Source: Pseudomonadota bacterium (GTDB lineage: Bacteria > Pseudomonadota > Alphaproteobacteria > Rhodobacterales > Rhodobacteraceae). From it: a stretch of 35,069 bases of DNA. This document shows, in pieces, positions 21,603 through 29,115 of this stretch. Numbering within the stretch: the stretch's first letter is position 1; each line of letters opens with the position of its first letter. The notes beneath the pieces are model-generated. The model was not told the origin of the DNA, ran no database searches, and saw only the letters and a program-made list of their open reading frames with translations. Both the position numbers and the translations under genes were made by a program. The stretch is taken from NCBI GenBank assembly GCA_029567145.1, contig JAKQLM010000492.1:1-35069 (forward strand), given 5' to 3'.

Positions 21603-21920
21603 TCACCCCGGAATGCGCGCGATCGCCTTCATCCGCAGGCCGCCAAGGACGCGGGCATCGGGAAAGGTCCCGTCCGCCGAGGCGGCGTAGAGCCGGGCAA
21701 AGGTCAGAAGGTCGGGCAGGTCGTCGGCGGTCAGGTCGCCGAAGAGATAGGCGGTCTTGCCCGCCGCGCGGAAGGCGCAGGTCGAGGGACGGGCGCAGCC
21801 GGACATGCAGTCGGTCAGGCGGAGGTCCGCACTCAGGCCGGCCCCGGCCAGCGCCGCGCGAAACGGGTCGGCGAACCCGCCCCGACCAAGGGCGCAGCCG
21901 CCGCACAGGGTGATGATCAT
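21603..21920 (-). CDS. DUF1636 protein, cysteine-rich, cobalamin-associated
   Basis: A 105-residue protein that I place in DUF1636, small proteins often found in B12 and cobalt gene clusters. Five cysteines form CGGC (6, 9) and DCMSGCARPSTC (38, 42, 48), a spacing like that of thioredoxin-fold [2Fe-2S] ferredoxins or a metal site. A RAAGKTAYLFGDL strand follows, as in those ferredoxin-like folds. The function is unknown; a cobalt-handling or electron-transfer role is inferred from context. It lies 56 bases after the CbiM-like gene, so both are probably under riboswitch 2. Confidence 0.8.
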   Translation of the reverse strand: MIITLCGGCALGRGGFADPFRAALAGAGLSADLRLTDCMSGCARPSTCAFRAAGKTAYLFGDLTADDLPDLLTFARLYAASADGTFPDARVLGGLRMKAIARIPG

Positions 21921-21976
21921 GCCCGCAGCTCCGAAAGGGGATCGGCGCGGCCCCGTGCAGGGCCGCGCCGTCTGGA

Positions 21977-22651
21977 TCAGGCGGCTGCGTAAAGCCGCGG
22001 GGTGACAAGGGGCGACCCCTTGCCCTTCAGCGCCTTGGCCAAGCCAAGGACGGCAAGATCGGCAACCGGCTCGATCAGGATGACGGCCATGTAGGCGACG
22101 CCGAAGGTGCCGATGGCCGCCAGCGCGTCGGCCCCGAAGCCCGCGCCATAGACCGCCCAGAACGCGACCCAGGCGACGACACCGCCCTGATACACGGTCG
22201 AAAGCGCCAGGACCTGCGTGTATTCCAGATCGACATAAGCCGTGCCGGGCGCGATCACCCGCCTGGCCAGGGCGTGCAGCGCAAAAAGCGGGACCAGAAG
22301 CGTGGTCAGGTTCATCCCGTATTGCGGCAGGTCCAGCGGCGCGAAGAACAGGCCCTGGATCAAGAGGCCCGCCGCAAGACCGATGGCCGCAGGTCCGGCC
22401 CCAAGGATCAGGAACAGGGTCGATCCCAGGATGAAGTGGACCTCGGAGACACCGACGGGAAAATGCGGCAGGATCTCGAAGAAGACGAACACGCCGACCG
22501 TCGCGATCAGCGACCGGGCGGCAAGCGACAGGACGCCGCTTTCGCGGACGGTCCGGGTGACATGGTAAAGCGCCGTTGCGCCTGCTGCAGCGGCGGTGGC
22601 GTAGCTGAGCGCGATCTTGGCCCCGTCAACGAGACCTGGTTCGATATGCAT
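21977..22651 (-). CDS. CbiM-like cobalt transport permease
   Basis: A 224-residue membrane protein of the CbiM/NikM family. The mature-type N-terminus MHIEPGLVDGAK carries the His2-region metal ligand of CbiM, and HFPVGVSEVHFILGSTLFLILG is the family signature; about six or seven helices follow. CbiM is the substrate-specific component of cobalt ECF transporters, but no cbiN, cbiQ or cbiO gene is next to it. Preceded by an AGGAGG site and by B12 riboswitch 2, which supports a cobalt rather than nickel role. Confidence 0.88.
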   Translation of the reverse strand: MHIEPGLVDGAKIALSYATAAAAGATALYHVTRTVRESGVLSLAARSLIATVGVFVFFEILPHFPVGVSEVHFILGSTLFLILGAGPAAIGLAAGLLIQGLFFAPLDLPQYGMNLTTLLVPLFALHALARRVIAPGTAYVDLEYTQVLALSTVYQGGVVAWVAFWAVYGAGFGADALAAIGTFGVAYMAVILIEPVADLAVLGLAKALKGKGSPLVTPRLYAAA

Positions 22652-22663
22652 GGTTCCTCCTGT

Positions 22664-22679
22664 CCGTCACACCCGACGG
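22664..22679 (-). promoter_or_regulatory. GGGTGT-loop hairpin of riboswitch 2
   Basis: On the minus strand CCGTC-GGGTGT-GACGG, then ACAGGAGG and the CbiM-like start. Stem and loop are identical in core to the hairpin before cbtB. Confidence 0.6.
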
Positions 22680-22689
22680 CGGTTCATTT

Positions 22690-22880
22690 CGGTTCTGCAA
22701 GGCCGGTCTCCTGGCTGGCGGATCGTGGAGGGTCTTCGCCTTCCCATCCGGACGGACAGTGGCTGTTGAAGACCCGCTCACCGCTGACAGTCGCGGGGGC
22801 GGCTGAGGACGCGGGCCCCTGTTCAGGGTGGCCCGCTCCTCATTCCCGTTTCAGTCCCGACGCTTTGCGCCTGATGGGAC
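22690..22880 (-). promoter_or_regulatory. Cobalamin riboswitch 2 (upstream of the CbiM-like gene)
   Basis: The minus strand shows GCGCAAAGCGTCGGGACTGA, then ACGGGAATG, CCGCCCCCGCGACTGT, CCACTG, GATGGGAAGGCG and the B12 box CCAGCCAGGAGACCGGCC (about 22702-22719), the same order as in riboswitch 1. It occupies most of the 293-base gap between cobA and the CbiM-like gene. No terminator-like hairpin with a T-run follows, so translational control is likely. Ends are approximate. Confidence 0.93.
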
Positions 22881-22944
22881 ACCTTGCCCGCCGTGTGTGC
22901 GCCTGGACGAAACGGGGGTCAAGGACGAAGGCGACCTCGCCGCG

Positions 22945-23673
22945 TCAATCTGCGACGCCATCGGCCAGCGCGCCGAAAATGATCAGGCCGGGCAGGCTGG
23001 AGCGGTCTTCGGCCAGCACCTGCGCCAGCGCCGAAATGGTGGACCGGTGCAGGCGCTGGTCGGGGGTGCTGACCGCTTCGGCCAGAAGCGCGGGCGTGTC
23101 GGGGGCCAGCCCCCGGTCGATCAGCGCGGCGGCAAGGGTGGGGAAGGTGCGCTTGCCCATGTAGATGACGGTCGTGGCCTGCGGATCGGCCAGAGCCTCC
23201 AGGTTCAGGCCGGGCGGCAGGTCACCCGTGGTGTCGGCGGCGGTGATGAATTGCACCCGCTGGGCATGGATGCGCCGGGTCAGCGGGATGCCCGCTGCAG
23301 CGGCGGCAGCCGAAGCCGAGGTGACGCCGGGGATGATCGTGCAGCCGATCCCAGCGGCGCGGACGGCGGTCAGCTCTTCCTCCAACCGGCCGAAGATGCC
23401 GCTGTCACCAGACTTCAGCCGGACGACCTGCGCGCCGGTCAGGGCGTAGTCGACCAGAAGACGGCTGACGTGGTCCTGCTTGGGCGAGGGTCGGCCCGCC
23501 CGCTTGCCGACGCCCACCAGATCGGCCCCGGGCCGGGCAAGGGCCAGGATCGGACCCGAGGACAGGTCGTCGAACAGGATGGCATCGGCAGCGGCCAGCG
23601 CCTTCACCGCCTTGACGGTCAGAAGGTCAGGGTCGCCCGGCCCGGCCGAGACAAAGGTGACGAACCCGGTCAT
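22945..23673 (-). CDS. cobA: Uroporphyrinogen-III C-methyltransferase CobA
   Basis: A 242-residue SUMT enzyme that adds methyl groups at C2 and C7 of uroporphyrinogen III, giving precorrin-2, the branch point to B12 and siroheme. Motifs: VSAGPGDPDLLTVKA (SAM loop), LFDDLSS, VRLKSGDSGIFGR and PGVTSASAAAAAAGIPLT. It is the single-domain form, without the CysG dehydrogenase part. RLHRSTISALAQVLAE near the C-terminus is typical. The start at 23673 is chosen because the longer track start lies inside palindrome cluster 2. It follows cobB across that cluster. Confidence 0.95.
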   Translation of the reverse strand: MTGFVTFVSAGPGDPDLLTVKAVKALAAADAILFDDLSSGPILALARPGADLVGVGKRAGRPSPKQDHVSRLLVDYALTGAQVVRLKSGDSGIFGRLEEELTAVRAAGIGCTIIPGVTSASAAAAAAGIPLTRRIHAQRVQFITAADTTGDLPPGLNLEALADPQATTVIYMGKRTFPTLAAALIDRGLAPDTPALLAEAVSTPDQRLHRSTISALAQVLAEDRSSLPGLIIFGALADGVAD

Positions 23674-23682
23674 CGCGCGCCC

Positions 23683-23749
23683 CGATTTCTTCGAAGAAAT
23701 CGGACCGGAGCCTTTGAAGGCTCCGATCCGGAATTTTCGAAAATTCCGG
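23683..23749. repeat. Palindrome cluster 2 (three TTNNAA-centred palindromes)
   Basis: CGATTTCTT-CG-AAGAAATCG (23683-23702), CGGAGCCTT-TG-AAGGCTCCG (23706-23725) and CCGGAATTTT-CG-AAAATTCCGG (23728-23749). Units 1 and 2 have the same arms and order as cluster 1 at 5395; unit 3 differs from it by matched changes in both arms. The centres are TTCGAA or TTTGAA. It fills the spacer between cobB and cobA. Confidence 0.9.
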
Positions 23750-23773
23750 GGCTCCGGAACAGACGGCTGGACA

Positions 23774-25105
23774 TCATGGGCCTGCAATCAGGTGAAAGAA
23801 CGTGCCGGTCGATAGCCCGCCGTCGGACTGAAGTCGATAGGAGCCGGTTTCGGGAACGGTCGCCCCGGTGGCATCGGTCACGGCGGCCAGCGGCGCATCT
23901 GGTTGCGCCAGAATGCTGGAATAGTGGAATTCGTGGCCCCGAAGCCGGGTCATTGCGGCGTGTCCAGGGATGGACTGTGCAAGTGTCGCCTGCCGGTAGC
24001 CCAGGTGCATCTTGCGGTCGGCATAGCTGGTCACCAGACCCAGAAGCCCGGCCATCGGATACCGGGTGCCGTCCTTGCCGATGATCGCCTGCCCCATGGC
24101 CATGTAGCCGCCACACTCGCCATGCACCGGCTTTTGTGCGGCAAAGGCGGCCAGGCCGCTGTGGAAATGACTGGCAGCGGCCAGAGTCGCGCCGTGCAGT
24201 TCGGGGTAGCCGCCGGGCATCCAGCAGACATCTGCGCTGGGGTCGGGGGCCTGATCGGCCAGGGGCGAGAACGGCAGCACTTCGGCCCCCGCCGCCCGCC
24301 ACCCCTGCAAGAGATGCGGGTAGACAAAGCTGAAGGCGGCATCGCGGGCCAAGGCGATGCGCTGGCCCGGAGGGGTGATCCGTGCGGCGGCAGCGGGTAG
24401 CGCACGGGTCGCAGCCGCCGCGATCAGCGCGTCAAGATCGACGCCTGTGCGCATCAGGTCCGCCGCCTCGGCGATCAGGGCCTGCAGGGCGGGCTGCTCT
24501 TCGGCCTGCACAAGGCCCAGGTGACGTTCGGGCATGGTGATGGCGGCGCGCTTGGGCAGGACGCCCAGAACGGGGAGACCGCCCTCCTGCATCCCGGCGC
24601 GCACCAGCGCCTCGTGCCGGGGGCTGGCGATGCGGTTCAGGATCACTCCGGCGACCTGCACGCCGGGACGGAACCGCGCCAGCCCCAGCGCCACCGCCGC
24701 CGCCGTCTGCGCCTGGCCGCTGGCGTCGATCACCAGGACCACCGGCCAGCCCATCCGCAGCGACAGATCGGCGCTGGCACCGTTGCCGCAGGCCCCGGGT
24801 GCCGCCACCCCATCGAACAGACCCATCGAGCCTTCGGCCAGGATCAGGTCCGCCCCGGTCGCCTTGGCCAGTATCCCGTCCAGCATCGCCCCGGGCATCG
24901 CCCAGGTGTCAAGGTTGAAGCTGTCGCGCCCCGAGGCCGCTCGATGAAAGGCCGGGTCGATGTAATCCGGCCCGTTCTTGAACGGCTGCACCACCAGCCC
25001 CCGCGCCCGCAGCCCGGCCAGCAACCCCAGCATGACCGTGGTCTTGCCGGTGCCCGACGCCGGGGCCGAGATGATCAGGCCCGGTGGCAGCGATCCGGGG
25101 GTCAT
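23774..25105 (-). CDS. cobB: Hydrogenobyrinate a,c-diamide synthase CobB
   Basis: A 443-residue ATP- and glutamine-dependent amidotransferase that amidates the a and c side chains. The N-terminal half is a dethiobiotin-synthetase-like ATPase ([17 protein letters not shown]-loop, ~13-29; [12 protein letters not shown]). The C-terminal half is a class I glutamine amidotransferase-like domain with [10 protein letters not shown] and the nucleophile cysteine in [11 protein letters not shown]. In the aerobic pathway it acts on hydrogenobyrinic acid before cobalt insertion by CobNST. Its ATG overlaps the cobM stop by four bases. RGHEFHYS near the end is the expected triad-histidine segment. Confidence 0.95.
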   Translation of the reverse strand: MTPGSLPPGLIISAPASGTGKTTVMLGLLAGLRARGLVVQPFKNGPDYIDPAFHRAASGRDSFNLDTWAMPGAMLDGILAKATGADLILAEGSMGLFDGVAAPGACGNGASADLSLRMGWPVVLVIDASGQAQTAAAVALGLARFRPGVQVAGVILNRIASPRHEALVRAGMQEGGLPVLGVLPKRAAITMPERHLGLVQAEEQPALQALIAEAADLMRTGVDLDALIAAAATRALPAAAARITPPGQRIALARDAAFSFVYPHLLQGWRAAGAEVLPFSPLADQAPDPSADVCWMPGGYPELHGATLAAASHFHSGLAAFAAQKPVHGECGGYMAMGQAIIGKDGTRYPMAGLLGLVTSYADRKMHLGYRQATLAQSIPGHAAMTRLRGHEFHYSSILAQPDAPLAAVTDATGATVPETGSYRLQSDGGLSTGTFFHLIAGP

Positions 25106-25887
25106 CCGCCCGTACCGGGAAAGCGCGGGTGCGTGCCGACCGGGCGATAGCGGCGATCATAGTCGCCCGCATAAAGCCGGCTCTCGTCGAACCCTTCCTG
25201 CGCCAGCGCCGGGCCGACCAGAATCAGCGCGGTCCGCTCCACCTCGGGCGGCACGGCAGCGGCCAGAGTGGCCAGCGTCGCCCGGATCAGCCGCTGGTCC
25301 GGCCAGCTTGCGCGCCAGACGACGGCCACCGGGCAATCCGGGCCATATTGCGGGATCAGCTCGGCGGTCAGCTTGTCGATCAGATGGATCGACAGATGCA
25401 AGGCCAAGGTCGCGCCGGTGACGGCAAAGGCGGTCAGGGTCTCGCGGTCAGGCATCTGGGTGGCGCGGCCCTCGACCCGTGTCAGCACGACCGATTGCGC
25501 AAGACCCGGCAGAGTCAGCTCGACCCCCAGCGCCGCTGCCGCCGCCGCAAAGGACGGGACACCTGGCGTCACGTCATAGGGAATGCCCAGGTCGCGCAAC
25601 CGGCGCAACTGCTCGCCCATCGCCGACCAGACCGACAGATCGCCGGAATGCAGCCGCGCCACGTCCTGCCCGGCGGCATGGGCAGCGGCAATCTCGGCCA
25701 TGATCTCGTCCAGCGACAGGGGCGCGGTGTTGACGATCCGGCAGCCCGGCGGGCAATGCGACAGCACGCCCTCGGGCACCAGAGAGCCGGCATAAAGGCA
25801 GACCGGGGCGGCCGCGATCAGGTCCCTTCCCCGCAGCGTCAGAAGGTCCGGAGCGCCCGGCCCGGCGCCGATGAAATGAACGGTCAT
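25102..25887 (-). CDS. cobM: Precorrin-4 C11-methyltransferase CobM
   Basis: A 261-residue tetrapyrrole methylase. [18 protein letters not shown] is the SAM-binding opening; [30 protein letters not shown] and [19 protein letters not shown] match CobM/Cbi[13 protein letters not shown] segment is followed by the C-terminal ALILVGPAL strand. An AGGTGG site lies before the ATG at 25887. The ~150-base gap to cobE holds a copy of the 80-bp repeat. It overlaps cobB by four bases. Confidence 0.95.
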   Translation of the reverse strand: MTVHFIGAGPGAPDLLTLRGRDLIAAAPVCLYAGSLVPEGVLSHCPPGCRIVNTAPLSLDEIMAEIAAAHAAGQDVARLHSGDLSVWSAMGEQLRRLRDLGIPYDVTPGVPSFAAAAAALGVELTLPGLAQSVVLTRVEGRATQMPDRETLTAFAVTGATLALHLSIHLIDKLTAELIPQYGPDCPVAVVWRASWPDQRLIRATLATLAAAVPPEVERTALILVGPALAQEGFDESRLYAGDYDRRYRPVGTHPRFPGTGG

Positions 25888-25929
25888 GCCCCACCTTCGC
25901 AGGGAAAAACCCCTGCCCTTTCACATTGG

Positions 25930-26009
25930 TCCAAATATCCCCGCCGTAGGCAATCGCCCGAGCCGGTTGCGCGCCCTTCGCGCGCAGAGGCGAGACAAAA
26001 GGCTTGCGC
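25930..26009 (-). repeat. 80-bp dispersed repeat, copy A (between cobE and cobM)
   Basis: On the minus strand it starts GCGCAAGCCTTTTGTCTCGC, contains the stem GCGCGC-GAAGG-GCGCGC, then AACCGGCTCGGG, and ends CGGCGGGGATATTTGGA. It is ~85% identical to the plus-strand copy at 31659-31736; the closing pair of the stem is C-G here and T-A there. It lies 42 bases upstream of cobM, in the direction of transcription. Confidence 0.85.
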
Positions 26010-26038
26010 CGCAAGGCGCTCATTCTGACAGCCGCCCA

Positions 26039-26398
26039 TCACCCCGCGCCCTCTGCTATGGCCGCCGTCGCCGTCCCGTCCGCCGACACGGCCCTAGGTC
26101 CGCGCAGCCTGGCCCCCGGCCCCGCTGCGACCAGGGCCACGGCCTCGGACACCGAGCTTGTGCCGAACAGCGCCTCTACCCGGGCTGACCGGGTCGGGGT
26201 CGCAATGTCGCGCAGCAGCGCCGGGTCCAGCGCAAGGACCGGCAGACCAAGCGCGCGGCCCAACGGCTCCAGCCCCGCTGCCTTTGCCGCCAGTGTCGCC
26301 AGATGCGTCACGCCCTTTGCCCCGCCTGCCCGCGCCAGCGCGTCCTGCAAGGCGGCCAGGGTCACCCCTGACCGAAAGCCAAAGCCCGCGACGATCAT
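26039..26398 (-). CDS. cobE: Cobalamin biosynthesis protein CobE
   Basis: A 119-residue protein corresponding to CobE, the stand-alone version of the CbiG C-terminal domain. MIVAGFGFRSGVTLAALQDAL is the family start, LATLAAKAAGLEPLGRALGLPVLAL the core, and SVSEAVALVAAGPGARL the late helix. Its exact role is not settled; it is associated with the aerobic pathway between precorrin steps. The ATG at 26398 overlaps the cobL stop by four bases; the longer track ORF is in cobL. Confidence 0.9.
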   Translation of the reverse strand: MIVAGFGFRSGVTLAALQDALARAGGAKGVTHLATLAAKAAGLEPLGRALGLPVLALDPALLRDIATPTRSARVEALFGTSSVSEAVALVAAGPGARLRGPRAVSADGTATAAIAEGAG

Positions 26399-27579
26399 CG
26401 GGTGACGCTCCATTGCAGGATCGGCAGGCTGGCCTTCCAGCCGCGTTTCCGGCCGATGGCCAGGGGTTCCGCAAGGTCGATCTTCAGAAGGCTGCCGCCA
26501 TGGCGCGCGGACCAGTCCAGAACCAGCGCCTCGGTTTCCAACGTCACCGCGTTCATCACCAGGCGGGTGCCGGGCGGGATCAGGTCCCACAGCGCGTGCA
26601 ACAGGGCGTCCGACGCCCCACCGCCGATAAAGACGGCGTCGGGCGCGGGCAGGCCCTTTAATCCGGCAGGCGCGCGGGTTTCGGTCAGGCGGTGGCGGTG
26701 GCTCAGGCCGAAGGCGTCCACATTGCCCCGGGCGCGGCCGGCGCGGGTCGGGTCGGCTTCCAGCGCCTCGACCCTGGCCCCACCGGCCAGCAGCCATTCG
26801 ATCCCGACCGACCCCGAGCCTGCGCCGATGTCCCAAAGAAGTTCCCCGGGACGCGGCGCAAGCGCGGACAGCGTCAGCGCGCGGACCGGGCGTTTGGTGA
26901 TCTGGCCGTCGTGCTGGAAGAGGTCGTCCGGCAGGCCCGAGGCACCCGGCAGCCCGGGATCGGTGGCCAGGATCGCAGCAGAAACGGGGGCCGCCGAGAC
27001 CGGGGTCCAGTTAGGGTCGGAGGGCACGCCCTGCGTGATCCGCTCCTGCGGGCCGCCGAGGCGTTCCAGGATTGTCAGCCGGGCGTTCGGGTGGCCGTTT
27101 GCCGCCAGCCACGCCGCCAGTTCGGCAACCGCCGCCCCGTCGCGCAGGGTGCAGATCACGCGGACTCCCCGCCCCAGCACCGGACGCAGCCGGGCAAAGG
27201 GCGCGGCGTGCAGGCCAAGGGTCAGCACCTCCTCCAACCGCCAGCCCAGCCGGTTCGCGGCCAGTTGGAAAGTGGAGGGCGCGGGGTGCGAGGTCCATTC
27301 CCCGGGCTGGAGGTGGGCCATCAGGCTGCCACCCGCGCCGAACCAGAACGGGTCGCCCGAGGCGAGGACCACGGTGGGTTGGCCCCGGTGGGCAAGAACG
27401 GGGGTGGGATCGAAGGGCACTGGCCAAGGCTGGCCCTTTGCCCCGACATCTGCAAGGGCAAGGTGGCGCGGGCCACCGAAGACGACTTCGGCGCCGTCCA
27501 GCGCGTCACGGCTTGCGGGCGACAGGCCTGCCAGTCCATCTTCGCCCAGCCCGATCAGGGTCAGCCAGGGATTATCCAT
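26395..27579 (-). CDS. cobL: Precorrin-6Y C5,15-methyltransferase (decarboxylating) CobL
   Basis: A 394-residue fused enzyme. The N-terminal half (~1-205) is a CbiE-like tetrapyrrole methylase (WLTLIGLGEDGLAGL; VVLASGDPFWFGAGG). The C-terminal half (~210-394) is a CbiT-like methyltransferase with the SAM motif LLWDIGAGSGSVGIEWL and AVFIGGG. It methylates C5 and C15 and removes the acetate carboxyl, giving precorrin-8x. The start at 27579 matches the family opening; ATG codons at 27588 and further upstream would extend it. The start codon is shared in a CATG with the divergent cobK start. Confidence 0.95.
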   Translation of the reverse strand: MDNPWLTLIGLGEDGLAGLSPASRDALDGAEVVFGGPRHLALADVGAKGQPWPVPFDPTPVLAHRGQPTVVLASGDPFWFGAGGSLMAHLQPGEWTSHPAPSTFQLAANRLGWRLEEVLTLGLHAAPFARLRPVLGRGVRVICTLRDGAAVAELAAWLAANGHPNARLTILERLGGPQERITQGVPSDPNWTPVSAAPVSAAILATDPGLPGASGLPDDLFQHDGQITKRPVRALTLSALAPRPGELLWDIGAGSGSVGIEWLLAGGARVEALEADPTRAGRARGNVDAFGLSHRHRLTETRAPAGLKGLPAPDAVFIGGGASDALLHALWDLIPPGTRLVMNAVTLETEALVLDWSARHGGSLLKIDLAEPLAIGRKRGWKASLPILQWSVTR

Positions 27580-28306
27580 GACACGCATCCTGCTTCTGGG
27601 CGGCACGACCGAGGCGAACCTTGTGGCGCAGGCCATCGCGAAGGCGGGGCTTTCGGGCGTCTACTCCTACGCCGGGCGGACCGAGGCGCCGATGGGCCAG
27701 CCGATCCACATGCGGGTCGGCGGGTTTGGCGGGTTGGCGGGGCTTTGCGCCTACCTTCAGGCCGAGGGGATCACCCATGTGATCGACGCCACGCACCCCT
27801 TTGCCGCGCAGATGAGCAGCAATGCCGTCGCTGCTTGCGCGGCCACCGGCACGCCGCTGATCGCGCTGGAACGTGCGCCCTGGATGCCAGGGGAGGGTGA
27901 CCGCTGGACACATGTGGCAGACATTCAGGCCGCCGTCGCAGCGCTGGCAGGACCCCCGCAGCGGGTGTTCCTGGCCATCGGCCGTCAGCACATCGACGCC
28001 TTCGCGGCGCAACCGCAGCACCGCTATCTTCTGCGGCTGGTGGACGAGCCCACGGGCCCCCTGCCCTTTCCCGCCGAGGTTGTCTTGGCGCGCGGGCCGT
28101 TCGACGTGGCGGGCGATACGGCGCTGATGCGGGACCACGGGACGGACGTGATCGTTGCCAAGAACGCGGGCGGCAAGGGGGCGGTCGCGAAAATCGCCGC
28201 CGCTCGGGCCTTGGGGCTGCCGGTGGTGATGATCGACCGGCCGGTGATTCCGCCGCGCCCTGTGGTGCAGGGGGTCGCCGCCGTGATGGCCTGGCTGAAC
28301 GGTTAG
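27578..28306 (+). CDS. cobK: Precorrin-6A reductase CobK
   Basis: A 242-residue NADPH-dependent reductase that reduces the C18-C19 double bond of precorrin-6A. ILLLGGTTEANLVAQAIA is the nucleotide-binding loop, YAGRTEAP and HVIDATHPFAAQMSSNA are CobK signatures, and DVIVAKNAGGKGAVAKI binds the second half of the site. It is the only plus-strand gene in the cob region. The ATG (27578-27580) lies inside CATG with the cobL start, so each gene's upstream control sequence is inside the other. The track ORF from 26402 is shadow sequence before this point. It converges on cobJ across palindrome cluster 3. Confidence 0.95.
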   Translation: MTRILLLGGTTEANLVAQAIAKAGLSGVYSYAGRTEAPMGQPIHMRVGGFGGLAGLCAYLQAEGITHVIDATHPFAAQMSSNAVAACAATGTPLIALERAPWMPGEGDRWTHVADIQAAVAALAGPPQRVFLAIGRQHIDAFAAQPQHRYLLRLVDEPTGPLPFPAEVVLARGPFDVAGDTALMRDHGTDVIVAKNAGGKGAVAKIAAARALGLPVVMIDRPVIPPRPVVQGVAAVMAWLNG

Positions 28307-28314
28307 GCCGGGAC

Positions 28315-28357
28315 CCGGACTTTTCAAAAAGTCCGGTAAAATCCTTTGAAGGATTTT
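28315..28357. repeat. Palindrome cluster 3 (two TTNNAA-centred palindromes)
   Basis: CCGGACTTTT-CA-AAAAGTCCGG (28315-28336), identical to unit 3 of cluster 1, and AAAATCCTT-TG-AAGGATTTT (28338-28357), a new arm. It lies between the converging cobK and cobJ genes. The second palindrome ends in TTTT on both strands, so it could act as a bidirectional terminator. Confidence 0.9.
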
Positions 28358-28365
28358 GGCCCGGT

Positions 28366-29115
28366 TCATCCCGCGCTCCTGGGGGAATAGACAAAGCGCC
28401 CGACACGGCGGGTGGCAGAGTTGCCGACGATGACAACGGTGCGCATGTCGGCCATCTCGGGCGTGGCTTCGGCAAGGGTGACGGTGATCAAGCGCTGGTC
28501 GGGCGTGCTGACCGCGCGGGCGAAGGTGACCAGACGGTCGGGGCCGCATTCCTGACGCAGGGTTTGCAGCGCTTTCACGAACCCCTCGGGGCGGCTGGCC
28601 GACCGGGGATTGTAGAAGGCCATTGCAAAATCGGCGCGGGCGGCGTGGCGGAGGCGGGTGTCGATCACCTCCCAGGGTTTCAGGTTGTCGGAAAGGTTGA
28701 TGCAGCAGAAATCATGGCCCAAGGGCGCGCCTGCTGCGGCGGCAGCGGCAAGCATCGCGGTGATGCCGGGCAACACGCGGATATCCAGGGCCTGCCAGTC
28801 GGGGCGGCCCTCCAATGCCTCGAACACGGCGGAGGCCATCGCAAAGACGCCAGGGTCGCCCGAAGAGACGACGACAACCTTGTGCCCAGCGGCGGCCATC
28901 TCCAGCGCGGCGCGGGCGCGGTCAAGCTCGACGCGGTTGTCGGAGGGGTGCAGGGTCAGGCCGTCGCGCGGGGCGACGCGGGCGACATAGGGGATGTAGC
29001 CCACGATATCGGTCGCCTGCGAGAGTGCCTCGGTGACTTCCGGCGTTACCATCCGGTCATCCCCCGGACCAAGGCCCGCGATGATCAGCCAGCCCGGTTT
29101 TTCCTTGGCGCTCAT
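28366..29115 (-). CDS. cobJ: Precorrin-3B C17-methyltransferase CobJ
   Basis: A 249-residue methylase and ring-contraction enzyme that produces precorrin-4. LIIAGLGPGDDRMVTPEVTEAL is the SAM loop; DIVGYIPYV, VSSGDPGVFAMASAVFE and the AFYNPRS segment are typical of CobJ/CbiH. It is the single-domain form without the CbiG fusion seen in some relatives. The start overlaps the cobI stop by four bases. It is the last minus-strand gene before cobK. Confidence 0.95.
   Translation of the reverse strand: MSAKEKPGWLIIAGLGPGDDRMVTPEVTEALSQATDIVGYIPYVARVAPRDGLTLHPSDNRVELDRARAALEMAAAGHKVVVVSSGDPGVFAMASAVFEALEGRPDWQALDIRVLPGITAMLAAAAAAGAPLGHDFCCINLSDNLKPWEVIDTRLRHAARADFAMAFYNPRSASRPEGFVKALQTLRQECGPDRLVTFARAVSTPDQRLITVTLAEATPEMADMRTVVIVGNSATRRVGRFVYSPRSAG

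Noticed and set aside
25888-26038. A third B12 riboswitch before cobM
   Set aside because: The spacer has no B12 box (AGTCAGGAGACC) or GGGAA-type core; it is explained by the 80-bp repeat.
26402-28306. Plus-strand ORF of 634 residues ending as cobK
   Set aside because: Only the last 242 residues are CobK; the earlier part is arginine/serine/proline-rich shadow of cobL. The true start is the ATG at 27578.
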